Shown: positions 1 through 6,004 of the stretch, piece by piece | How positions within the stretch are numbered: position 1 is the stretch's first letter | How the letters are laid out: the number at the start of each line of letters is the position of its first letter | Assembly (NCBI GenBank): GCA_030615475.1 | Contig: JAUWZF010000019.1 | Coordinates: forward strand, 1 to 10,215 | Direction: 5' to 3' | DNA length: 10,215 bases | DNA from: Dehalococcoidales bacterium | GTDB taxonomy: Bacteria > Chloroflexota > Dehalococcoidia > Dehalococcoidales > RBG-16-60-22 | Notes under the pieces: generated by a model | What the model saw: only the letters and a program-made list of their open reading frames with translations | Databases searched by the model: none | Told to the model about the DNA's origin: nothing | Program-made: the position numbers and the translations under genes

Positions 1-153
1 GATAATTACGATAAATGGCTCAGGAAGATAAAGAAGATGCTCGACCCCAATACGGTGGGCGACTGGACGGCTTACATACCGCCGGAATACCCCGACTACG
101 CCAAAGACGGCGACTACGTCCTGCCGTCCTACGGCAAGGAAGAGATTCTATGA
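1..153 (+). CDS. C-terminal end of a probable FAD-binding oxidase/dehydrogenase (partial)
   Basis: Reading frame 1 is open from the window edge to a TGA at 151-153 and gives 50 C-terminal residues. The stretch LRKIKKMLDPN resembles the conserved C-terminal helix of FAD-linked oxidases of the vanillyl-alcohol oxidase/GlcD type, where a basic helix ends in LDPN shortly before the C-terminus. A proline- and tyrosine-rich tail follows (YIPPEYPDY). In that family the flavin oxidises small alcohols, phenols or hydroxyacids, but the FAD-binding and substrate domains lie outside the window, so the substrate cannot be inferred. The gene converges on the small cupin gene 23 bases away, and no clear terminator lies between them. 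The family call rests on one short motif and is tentative. Confidence 0.5.
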   Translation, partial: DNYDKWLRKIKKMLDPNTVGDWTAYIPPEYPDYAKDGDYVLPSYGKEEIL

Positions 154-176
154 GATAATAGACGCCACTCTATTCC

Positions 177-632
177 TTACTTCTCCCGAACGTAGTCGGC
201 ACCCATCCCGACCGTAAAATGGAATATCGGCCTCTCCACCCTCCGCACGATGAGAGGACAGTGCGTCATGCCCGCCGGGATATAGGCCAGAAAACTTTTA
301 GTCATGACATGCTTTTCGCCGTCCAGCCACAGTTCTACTTCTCCGCATAAATCACGAGGGTCCTCAAAATTGGTGCCGAAAAATGTGACTACTTCCGTAA
401 AGGAATGGGTGTGTGCTTCAGCGGCAGGTTGTTCCGAGGCACACTCCGGCCATATCCAGACACTTTCCGAGTAGAAAGCCCCGGGAATAACCTCCCCGTC
501 CAGCCACATCACGTGCGTTGGTGTGACGGGCACGCCGTCGGTTTTCTGACCAATCCCGCTCCGCTCGCCGGGAAACAATTTATCCGCCTTTACGTCGGTA
601 ATGATATATTTGCTGGTTTTCAATTCTGCCAT
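177..632 (-). CDS. Single-domain cupin protein, 151 aa
   Basis: This is a small soluble protein with one cupin beta-barrel. The first metal motif is HTHSFTE (H74, H76, E80; HxHx3E) and the second is PAGMTH (P119, G121, H124; PxGxxH), so all four usual cupin ligands (three His, one Glu) are present. The layout matches each half of the neighbouring 742-1677 protein: a PTH/PTM segment, then a Y-rich strand ending WIWPE, the HxH motif, a GExxxxxDG strand and an IPAGxxHxPL turn. The two genes are therefore probably related by duplication. Cupins include dioxygenases, isomerases, decarboxylases and ligand-binding proteins; nothing here picks one. The ATG start at 630-632 is preceded by a G-rich ribosome site (about 639-648). 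A terminator upstream suggests limited read-through from the larger cupin gene. No signal peptide or membrane segment is seen. Confidence 0.8.
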   Translation of the reverse strand: MAELKTSKYIITDVKADKLFPGERSGIGQKTDGVPVTPTHVMWLDGEVIPGAFYSESVWIWPECASEQPAAEAHTHSFTEVVTFFGTNFEDPRDLCGEVELWLDGEKHVMTKSFLAYIPAGMTHCPLIVRRVERPIFHFTVGMGADYVREK

Positions 633-668
633 TTCTATTCCCCCCCTCTCTGTTTATCCGGTACAGCT

Positions 669-714
669 TAAAAAGCTGCCCGGTCCCTCCCGATTCAACC
701 GGAAGAGCCCGGGC
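669..714 (-). terminator. Strong intrinsic terminator after the tandem cupin gene
   Basis: On the minus strand a long hairpin starts 28 bases after the stop of the 742-1677 gene. The outer stem GCCCGG/CCGGGC pairs 709-714 with 678-683. The inner stem pairs 700-707 with 685-692 and needs two G-U pairs that exist only in the minus-strand RNA. The loop is 7 bases. A run of five T follows (minus strand; A at 670-674). The wobble pairs and the T run both show that it acts on the minus strand. Confidence 0.8.
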
Positions 715-741
715 ATATGAAAACCTTTCCAGAATTACTTA

Positions 742-1677
742 TTATTCCAGACGCTCACCCGGCCGGGCAAAAAAGCTGTCTCCCCAGCCCTCTCTCATGG
801 TGCCGGCGCCGAGCATTATCGCCATCTCGATAAAGGGTTTCTTTACCTCGTGCCAGTTAAGCGGGCCGTGGCGCAGACCCCTCGGAATATACATACCGTA
901 ACTGGTATCGAACTGCAGCATGTCACCCCCCATGCCGAATTCCATTTTACCGCCGAGGTCTTCGGGGTTGGCAGGGTCGCCGCCGATATGCAGGACAATC
1001 TCATCATAATTTTTATGCACCATCTCACCTATTCCCGGTTCTACTACACCCCATCTCCAGCCGAACTCGATATAGTAGTTGGCGACATTTATCTGGGTGC
1101 GGCTCATGTATGTCATCGTGGGACTCTGCCGTCCCTTCTGGAAGTTGCCCCCCGCCTCCCTCATTGGGCTACGGATAACGTACTGCTCGTAATCGATATT
1201 GTCCTTCTTGGTGGGCAGTCCTTCCTTGGGCTTGGATATACCGCTCTCTCCCCACCCCTTGAAGGGGTCACCCGTCCCCAGCATCATCGCCATCTCGATG
1301 TGCGGAAACTCGAACTTATTCCAGATTAGCGGTCCGTGCGGTACTCCCGCGGGAACGAATACCCCCGTCGTCGTGTTGAACGTTATCGGCTGCCCACCGA
1401 CGTAAAACGTTATCTCCCCACCGAGTACCTGCGGCCTTTGCCAGTCGCCGCCCCAGTGGATAACAATCTCGTCGTAGTCGTGCACGTGCTCGTGGATATG
1501 GGGGTTCGGTTCCGGTATATCGTATATCCAGCCTAGTTCGATATAGTAGTTGGCTTCCGGTACCTGCTTGCTGCTCATGTAAGTCATTGTGGGTTGCTGC
1601 CGCCCTTTTACATTTGGATTACCCGCCTCGTAAATGGGCTTCCTTACCGCATATTTCTCATATTGACTTTCTGCCAT
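742..1677 (-). CDS. Bicupin: two tandem cupin domains, 311 aa
   Basis: The protein is an internal duplication. Residues 6-150 and 164-306 align over their whole length, sharing blocks such as GRQ.PTMTYMS, ANYYIE.GW, YDEIV.H and HGPL.W. Domain 1 has a histidine-rich first motif (H60, H62, H64, H66, E70) and PAGVPH (P109, G111, H114), so it should bind a metal. Domain 2 keeps H221, E226 and H270 but has M219 where the first His of the HxH pair belongs, so its metal site is incomplete or altered. The start ATG is secure: AAGGAGGA lies 9 bases upstream. A sigma70-like promoter precedes it and a strong terminator follows, so it is probably transcribed alone. No signal peptide or membrane helix is seen, so it is likely cytoplasmic. 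Known bicupins include oxalate decarboxylase and gentisate or related dioxygenases, but the sequence does not clearly match one, and the function is unknown. Confidence 0.85.
   Translation of the reverse strand: MAESQYEKYAVRKPIYEAGNPNVKGRQQPTMTYMSSKQVPEANYYIELGWIYDIPEPNPHIHEHVHDYDEIVIHWGGDWQRPQVLGGEITFYVGGQPITFNTTTGVFVPAGVPHGPLIWNKFEFPHIEMAMMLGTGDPFKGWGESGISKPKEGLPTKKDNIDYEQYVIRSPMREAGGNFQKGRQSPTMTYMSRTQINVANYYIEFGWRWGVVEPGIGEMVHKNYDEIVLHIGGDPANPEDLGGKMEFGMGGDMLQFDTSYGMYIPRGLRHGPLNWHEVKKPFIEMAIMLGAGTMREGWGDSFFARPGERLE
760..1662. repeat. Intragenic tandem duplication encoding the two cupin domains
   Basis: The segments 1228-1662 (N-terminal domain) and 760-1188 (C-terminal domain) encode homologous domains of about 145 residues each. 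Similarity remains visible in the DNA: a perfect 17-base match (tcgatatagtagttggc) occurs at 1067-1083 and 1538-1554, 471 bases apart and at equivalent positions of the two domains. The copies have diverged considerably, so the duplication is not recent. Confidence 0.8.
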
Positions 1678-1686
1678 GAAATATTG

Positions 1687-1694
1687 TCCTCCTT
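1687..1694 (-). promoter_or_regulatory. Ribosome binding site of the bicupin gene
   Basis: The minus strand reads AAGGAGGA, close to a perfect anti-16S match, with 9 bases to the ATG at 1675-1677. It fixes the start of the bicupin. Confidence 0.85.
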
Positions 1695-1718
1695 GCGTAT
1701 TATCAGGGACTCGTGATT

Positions 1719-1748
1719 ATGATACTTGAGTAATCGCAACCGTGTCAA
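1719..1748 (-). promoter_or_regulatory. Sigma70-type promoter for the bicupin gene
   Basis: On the minus strand TTGACA (1743-1748) is followed after 18 bases by TATCAT (1719-1724), a perfect -35 and a 5/6 -10. Transcription should start near 1712, giving a leader of about 35 bases that contains the ribosome site. It lies in the 94-base gap after the nitroreductase, so the bicupin need not depend on that gene's transcript. Confidence 0.65.
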
Positions 1749-1771
1749 AATACTCCGGATTATAAAAGCCT

Positions 1772-2440
1772 CTAGTCAAAGCCGTAGAACTTCGCAACCT
1801 TGTCCAGCGGCTCTCTGGCGGTGCGGCTCTTATTTATCGGGTTATCCCAGTCGGGGTAGCCGATGGCGATTCCCAGCGCGATGAGCTTGTCCCCGGGTAT
1901 GCCCAGCACTTTCCTGACGATGTCGGGGTAAACGACGGCCTGCGCCTGCGCCACGGTCCCCAGTCCGTAGCTGGTGGCCAGCAGCATGATGTTCTGCACC
2001 GCCGAGCCGGAGTCGTACAACGACCAGACGTTAATGCCCTTGGACTGCTGAAAAATCGGCTTTCCGACGAGGAGATAAATACACGTCGAGGCGCCGTAGT
2101 GCCGGAAATTGTCTATCGTACGGGCGTCCCACTCTTCCTTGGTCAGTTCTTTGCGGTCTTTAGGCTGCAGGGCGCGGATACGTCCCATGTACGGTTCGGG
2201 ATACTCATAAGGTCGTGCGACCTCGTTATAAGGCTCCTGTACGCCCTTTTTCACGAAGCCTTCCTCTATCTCTTTCAGCTTCTCCCCGGTGGCTACGGCG
2301 AATTCCCAGGGCTGGGTATTGGCCCATGACGGCGCCCGCAGGGCCTGCTCCATTATCTTTTTAATAATATCCAGCGGGACGGGGTCAGACTTGAAAGCCC
2401 GGATACTCTTTCTCTCTTTGATGGCTTCGACGACATCCAT
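1772..2440 (-). CDS. Nitroreductase-family FMN oxidoreductase, 222 aa
   Basis: The protein matches the nitroreductase fold from end to end. The N-terminus carries the FMN-phosphate motif ERKSIRAF (residues 9-16). APSWANTQPWEF follows at 36-47. A central GSAVQNIMLLATSYGLGT (145-162) forms the flavin-binding helix and turn. The C-terminal GIAIGYPD (190-197) and a later Arg complete the flavin pocket. These enzymes form dimers in the cytoplasm, bind FMN and use NAD(P)H to reduce nitro groups, quinones, enones or related acceptors; some act in dehalogenation or ring reduction. The insert at about residues 60-110 (KKGVQEPYNEV to KDRKELTKEEW) varies within the family and may shape the substrate site. 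The ATG at 2438-2440 has a perfect AAAGGAGGA site at 2447-2455 and a promoter upstream. The family is certain; the substrate is unknown. Confidence 0.92.
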   Translation of the reverse strand: MDVVEAIKERKSIRAFKSDPVPLDIIKKIMEQALRAPSWANTQPWEFAVATGEKLKEIEEGFVKKGVQEPYNEVARPYEYPEPYMGRIRALQPKDRKELTKEEWDARTIDNFRHYGASTCIYLLVGKPIFQQSKGINVWSLYDSGSAVQNIMLLATSYGLGTVAQAQAVVYPDIVRKVLGIPGDKLIALGIAIGYPDWDNPINKSRTAREPLDKVAKFYGFD

Positions 2441-2481
2441 GTTTTATCCTCCTTTAACGGTTTAGCTTATCCTGCTCCTTA

Positions 2482-2487
2482 TATAAT
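2482..2487 (+). promoter_or_regulatory. Possible -10 box for the divergent unknown gene
   Basis: A perfect TATAAT reads on the plus strand in the AT-rich gap and partly overlaps the -10 box of the nitroreductase promoter on the other strand. No good -35 is found 17 bases upstream (GGTTTA), so this is weak evidence. Confidence 0.35.
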
Positions 2488-2515
2488 TATCGGCGTTTTT
2501 AATTTGTGAAGTCAA
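2486..2515 (-). promoter_or_regulatory. Promoter for the nitroreductase gene
   Basis: On the minus strand TTGACT (2510-2515) and GATAAT (2486-2491) are separated by 18 bases, each 5/6 to the sigma70 consensus. Transcription would start near 2479, leaving a leader of roughly 40 bases with the ribosome site. The -35 box lies inside the first codons of the divergent 2506 frame if that gene starts at 2506. Confidence 0.6.
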
Positions 2516-3501
2516 ATTGGCCTACCGCACGGGTCCACCATTACTATCCCGCTATTGACAAAATTACACCGCAGCCTTACCATGAAAAGACACATTCAAG
2601 AGGTGACGGGCGCGTGGGAATATTCAATCGAACTCAGCCGAATGACGTCCTGTTTCTCCAGCCGGTGCGCCTTGCCGACGAGAAAATGCCCAGGGGCAAG
2701 GTGAAGATGCTCTATTGCGACGTCTCCGGCAAAGTCTATTCATCAATCGTCAGCCGTCTGGTATATGAACGCGCCCGGGACAACGCGGCCAGCATGGCGC
2801 ACCGCCGCAAGTCCTTCGCCACTCTCGGCCTGGAGACCGGCCCCGGCCAGTTCATCCCGGCCACTGTCGAGGTGGGCCAGAAAGAAGCATGGGCAATGGA
2901 ACACATCCTGGAGCACGCTCTCAAAAACGGCAGACTGCCGGATATACTGAAAAAATACCTCAAGCCGATAATAAGGCTCGATGAAGCCGACCGCGAAGCC
3001 ATCATCTCAGAATACAGGAAGCGCCGGCGCCAGGCGCAGCCGGAAGCTACCCCCAGGGTACTGGAGAGGTTGCCGTATTATCAGGAACAGGACATCGAAA
3101 TTTCCATGCCGATTTATAAAGCCGAATACAGCTATCCCCTTATCGTCCTGAAACGCCTTCGGCCGGATGAGCATATACCGCATAATACCCAGAGTCTGCT
3201 GATTCTGGACAGCGACGGCGACATGGCTGTAATCAAGGTGCCCACCAAATTAGTCCGCAAGATGGAAATAGAACTGACGGAGCATAGCGGGAAGAAACGC
3301 GACAATACCTGTGTGCTTATCTCGCAGTATCCGGAGGGCTATGCCCTGAGCTATATGTCGATAAGCCGCCAGCAGAAAAAAGCTCTGGATACGCTAACGA
3401 GATACTTCGAAGAGACCGGCAGCAGCAAACAACCCGTCTCGATAGCCGTGAGAACCGTAATCACCCGGGCTAAAGACCGGGTGTCTTCTCCAACCCGTTA
3501 G
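2506..3501 (+). CDS. Unrecognised protein, up to 331 aa
   Basis: I do not recognise the family. The frame runs from a GTG at 2506, which lacks a clear ribosome site, to a TAG at 3499-3501. A GTG at 2614 (residue 37) has AGAGGTG 8 bases upstream and is an attractive alternative start giving 295 residues; the first 36 residues look unstructured. Visible parts are a beta-rich segment (about 46-85, DVLFLQPVRL then VKMLYCDVSGKVY), a charged helical region (about 125-180) ending in a very basic run (YRKRRRQ, 170-176), a second beta-rich segment (about 196-280, including LLILDSDGD at 231-239), and a C-terminal helix with a basic tail. No membrane segment or signal peptide is seen, so it is probably cytoplasmic; the basic patches could contact nucleic acid, but that is speculation. 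It is divergent from the nitroreductase and converges on the antiporter 13 bases away. Confidence 0.7.
   Translation: MKSNWPTARVHHYYPAIDKITPQPYHEKTHSRGDGRVGIFNRTQPNDVLFLQPVRLADEKMPRGKVKMLYCDVSGKVYSSIVSRLVYERARDNAASMAHRRKSFATLGLETGPGQFIPATVEVGQKEAWAMEHILEHALKNGRLPDILKKYLKPIIRLDEADREAIISEYRKRRRQAQPEATPRVLERLPYYQEQDIEISMPIYKAEYSYPLIVLKRLRPDEHIPHNTQSLLILDSDGDMAVIKVPTKLVRKMEIELTEHSGKKRDNTCVLISQYPEGYALSYMSISRQQKKALDTLTRYFEETGSSKQPVSIAVRTVITRAKDRVSSPTR
3462..3483. terminator. Hairpin at the convergent gene ends, possible weak bidirectional terminator
   Basis: CACCCGG (3462-3468) pairs perfectly with CCGGGTG (3477-3483) around an 8-base loop. It lies inside the last codons of the unknown gene and about 32 bases beyond the stop of the antiporter on the other strand. 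On the plus strand only a broken pyrimidine run (TCTTCTCC) follows, and on the minus strand there is no T run, so intrinsic termination is uncertain. Confidence 0.35.
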
Positions 3502-3514
3502 ACAGGAAATCAGC

Positions 3515-4888
3515 CTAAGACTTTCCGTCTTTTCCCGGCGATTTATTCTTTTCCTCCCCACCCCCGAAAAGCTTGTCACCATTGGTAACAATATTATCCG
3601 TTCGCCCCGCCATATCCGTGGGGCGGGGGCCCGCTTTCTGTCCGAATTTCGGTATACGCGGCGAAAATACCCAGGCATAGACGTCCGGCAGTCTCGTCTT
3701 CTCCAGCAGAAGCACCAGTATCGAGGTAATCACGATACTGAAAAGAACGACGCCATAGGTCACATCCCTAATTATTTCCCCGCCGACCACTCCCTGCTGC
3801 AATGGTATGCTGGCCAGCACCACCGCGGCCAGGCCCTTCGGCACCATGACCGCCATGACAGAAAAGTCTTTCGGCCCCACGGCCTGCCGTATGGACAGCT
3901 TGACCGCAGGTATGCGCAGGACAAAGGCCACTGCCGTAAGTATCAGGGCGATAATAATAAGCTCGTTGCTTATCAGTTCCAGCGAGATACCGAGGTAGAT
4001 AAAGAAAAAGGTCTTGAGCAGAAAAGCCACTTCGCTGAAGAATAACTTTTCCGTCTCATTAAGACCGACAGCTTCCTTTGCTGTCAGCGTTTTGAATATC
4101 GGGATACGTATTGTCTCGATATTGCCGATGGTAATACCGAAAGCCAGGGCGGCAATGGCCCCGCTGAATCCAAAATATTCCACAAGACCATAGATTACGA
4201 AGACAAAAGCCGGCGTGGTAAAAATGGCGTTTTTCACGGCGCGTATTTTATTAAGCAGGACTGACCAGATGAGGGCGCCGATGATACCGAACACCAGGGC
4301 GACCAGAAACGAAGCGATAAGGTTGCCGGATACCGAGGCGATTTCGAATTTGCCGACGACATACGCCTGGACCAGCGCCATGGTAATCACGATGCTGAGG
4401 ACATCGTTCACCGACGACTCCACCGAAAGCAGGGTGCTGGTTTCCTCTTTTATCCTGAGTTGCCTGACCAGAGGTATGACGACCGCCTCCGAAGTGGAGC
4501 CGACAATCGCCCCCAGGATGAAGGCCGGCAGGACTTCAAGGTCGGTCAGCCAGATAGCGAATCCGGCCACGACGGCCATCGTCGAGAAGAAGCTGAGGGG
4601 AGCCAGGGCCATCGCCCCACCCATCACCGCCCGCAGCATACTTAATCGCAGGGCAAGGCCGCTCTCAAAAAGTATGATAATCAGGGTCACCGTCGTAAAG
4701 ACCGGCCCTACCGCTCCAAACAACTCCGGTGACGCCTCGTCCAGCAGGAGGCCCACGCAGATTCCTATGACAATCAGTAAAAGGACGTCGGGAATCCTGG
4801 TGCGACTGAAGATACCGGTAAAAAGGTGCGCCAGGAACACCAGTATGCCCACAACAGCGATTACCCAGGCGACATTTTCCATATCCAT
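3515..4888 (-). CDS. CPA1-type cation:proton antiporter
   Basis: This is an integral membrane protein with about 12-13 hydrophobic segments, expected to exchange Na+ or K+ for H+ across the cytoplasmic membrane. Hallmarks, numbered from the longest frame (TTG at 4957, 480 aa), are LFESGL (96-101), GAIVGSTSEAVVIPLVRQL (149-167) and SVESSVNDVLSIV (178-190). The last carries the paired Asn-Asp (N184, D185) of the CPA1 transport site, which in studied members goes with electroneutral exchange. MVPKGLAAVV (371-380) matches the conserved late helix. The tail after about residue 430 is hydrophilic, charged and glycine-rich, with no TrkA-N or TrkA-C domain. Start choice is uncertain. The TTG at 4957 has no ribosome site and adds a hydrophilic 23-residue leader. 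I prefer the ATG at 4886-4888, just before helix 1, although it too lacks a good ribosome site. It is divergent from the amidohydrolase. Confidence 0.88.
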   Translation of the reverse strand: MDMENVAWVIAVVGILVFLAHLFTGIFSRTRIPDVLLLIVIGICVGLLLDEASPELFGAVGPVFTTVTLIIILFESGLALRLSMLRAVMGGAMALAPLSFFSTMAVVAGFAIWLTDLEVLPAFILGAIVGSTSEAVVIPLVRQLRIKEETSTLLSVESSVNDVLSIVITMALVQAYVVGKFEIASVSGNLIASFLVALVFGIIGALIWSVLLNKIRAVKNAIFTTPAFVFVIYGLVEYFGFSGAIAALAFGITIGNIETIRIPIFKTLTAKEAVGLNETEKLFFSEVAFLLKTFFFIYLGISLELISNELIIIALILTAVAFVLRIPAVKLSIRQAVGPKDFSVMAVMVPKGLAAVVLASIPLQQGVVGGEIIRDVTYGVVLFSIVITSILVLLLEKTRLPDVYAWVFSPRIPKFGQKAGPRPTDMAGRTDNIVTNGDKLFGGGEEKNKSPGKDGKS

Positions 4889-5002
4889 TATTGCATGACC
4901 ATCGTGGTTAATGTTAGTATCACCGTGAATTATGGCATCGGCTACGGTAAAGTTCAAGTTGCAGGGTGTCTCAACGAGGCATCAGCCCCCTGGACATAGA
5001 AT

Positions 5003-5031
5003 TTGCCTTCAAAATAAGATGAATTTATAAT
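5003..5031 (+). promoter_or_regulatory. Promoter for the amidohydrolase gene
   Basis: TTGCCT (5003-5008) and a perfect TATAAT (5026-5031) are separated by 17 bases. Transcription should start near 5038, about 20 bases before the ATG and just upstream of the ribosome site. Confidence 0.65.
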
Positions 5032-5045
5032 GTAGAACAGAATCT

Positions 5046-5052
5046 AAGGAGG
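5046..5052 (+). promoter_or_regulatory. Ribosome binding site of the amidohydrolase gene
   Basis: A perfect AAGGAGG lies 6 bases before the ATG at 5059, which settles the start and therefore the N-terminal MKIDIYSH sequence. Confidence 0.85.
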
Positions 5053-5058
5053 CTTTAC

Positions 5059-5997
5059 ATGAAAATAGACATCTATTCCCACATCATGACCAGGAAATAC
5101 ACGGAGCTCTACGCCAAGAAGAATAAAGCTATCGAGCAGCGTATAGAATTCCGCAGCATCGCGGTCGTCGACCTTGAGGTGAGATTGCGGCTCATGAACC
5201 GGTACCCGGACATACTGCAGGTATTGACCGTCGCCAATATCCCCTTGGAGACATTCGCCAAACCGGCCGATGCCGTCGAACTGGCCGGAATCGCCAACGA
5301 GGAACTCGCCGAGCTCGTGGACAGGTACCCTGACAAGTTCATCGCCGGCGTAGCCTGCCTGCCCATGAACGATATCGACGCGGCGCTGGAAGAGGCCGAC
5401 AGGGCGATTATGAAGCTGGGACTGAAAGGCGTGCAGATATACAGTCGGATAGACGGAGAACCGCTGGATAATCCCAAGTTCAAACCACTGTGGGACAAAA
5501 TGGCCGGGCATGACCTGCCGATATGGATTCACCCTGCCACCTATGACAAGCTGGATAACGATATCGGTCTGTTCAGCTGGCCTTTCGAGACCACGTCGGC
5601 CATGTTCCGCCTGGTAACGTCGGGCGTCTTTAACGACCACCCCAACCTCAAGTTCATCGTCCACCACTGCGGCGCCATGGTGCCGTATTTCCAGAAACGG
5701 ATTAAGTGGGGGCTGTCCCTCGTCCCGGGCCTCTTCCCTACTATCAAGAAGCCGGAGGAACATTTCCGCAAGTTCTACACGGACACCGCCGTTTACGGTA
5801 ATACATCGTCCCTGATGTGCGGGTACGATTTCTACGGTCCCGACCACATCCTTTACGGCACGGACGCACCCCTGGGGCCCAAGTTCGGCATGACCGGCGA
5901 GACTGCCGAGTCTATAGAACGCATGGACATTCCCGGCGAGGATAAGGAGAAGATATTCTTCCGCAACGCCGTGGAGCTGCTGACATTGCCCCACTAG
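5059..5997 (+). CDS. ACMSD-like amidohydrolase (amidohydrolase_2 family), 312 aa
   Basis: This is a full-length TIM-barrel metal hydrolase/decarboxylase of the family that includes aminocarboxymuconate-semialdehyde decarboxylase and gamma-resorcylate decarboxylase. Visible blocks are the N-terminal strand MKIDIYSHIM, LKGVQIYS (122-129), IWIHPA (155-160, H158), FIVHHCGAMVPYF (199-211, H202 and H203) and ILYGTDAP (264-271, D269). These correspond to the later His ligands and the catalytic or ligand Asp of the family. The first motif, normally HxH, reads Y6-S-H8, so one ligand of the usual set is replaced by Tyr. Family members typically carry out non-oxidative decarboxylation or hydrolysis in aromatic or heterocyclic catabolism, in the cytoplasm. 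It has its own promoter and ribosome site and converges on the 6005-7372 gene with a 7-base gap, so it is probably monocistronic. The fold is certain; reaction and substrate are not. Confidence 0.9.
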   Translation: MKIDIYSHIMTRKYTELYAKKNKAIEQRIEFRSIAVVDLEVRLRLMNRYPDILQVLTVANIPLETFAKPADAVELAGIANEELAELVDRYPDKFIAGVACLPMNDIDAALEEADRAIMKLGLKGVQIYSRIDGEPLDNPKFKPLWDKMAGHDLPIWIHPATYDKLDNDIGLFSWPFETTSAMFRLVTSGVFNDHPNLKFIVHHCGAMVPYFQKRIKWGLSLVPGLFPTIKKPEEHFRKFYTDTAVYGNTSSLMCGYDFYGPDHILYGTDAPLGPKFGMTGETAESIERMDIPGEDKEKIFFRNAVELLTLPH

Positions 5998-6004
5998 GTT
6001 TACC

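Noticed and set aside
147..162. TCTAT/ATAGA inverted repeat at the convergent end of the first gene
   Set aside because: The stem is only five AT-rich pairs with no T run, too weak to call a terminator.
664..678. Small perfect palindrome CAGCTT-AAA-AAGCTG
   Set aside because: It overlaps the T run of the terminator at 669-714 and needs no separate role, such as an operator, without more evidence.
2582..2710. Short frame from ATG 2582 (starting MKRHIQEV) in another phase at the start of the unknown gene
   Set aside because: It looks briefly protein-like but stops soon after a Cys/Arg-rich run. The main frame continues through the region, so I see no support for a frameshift or leader peptide.
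3605..3628. GC-rich hairpin CCCCGCC/GGCGGGG
   Set aside because: It lies within the antiporter coding region with no T run on either strand, and reflects GC-rich Pro/Gly/Arg codons.
4215..4898. Plus-strand open frame of 227 codons rich in Thr, Arg and Ser
   Set aside because: It is antisense to the antiporter's membrane helices, and its composition is what reversed hydrophobic codons produce. There are no motifs.
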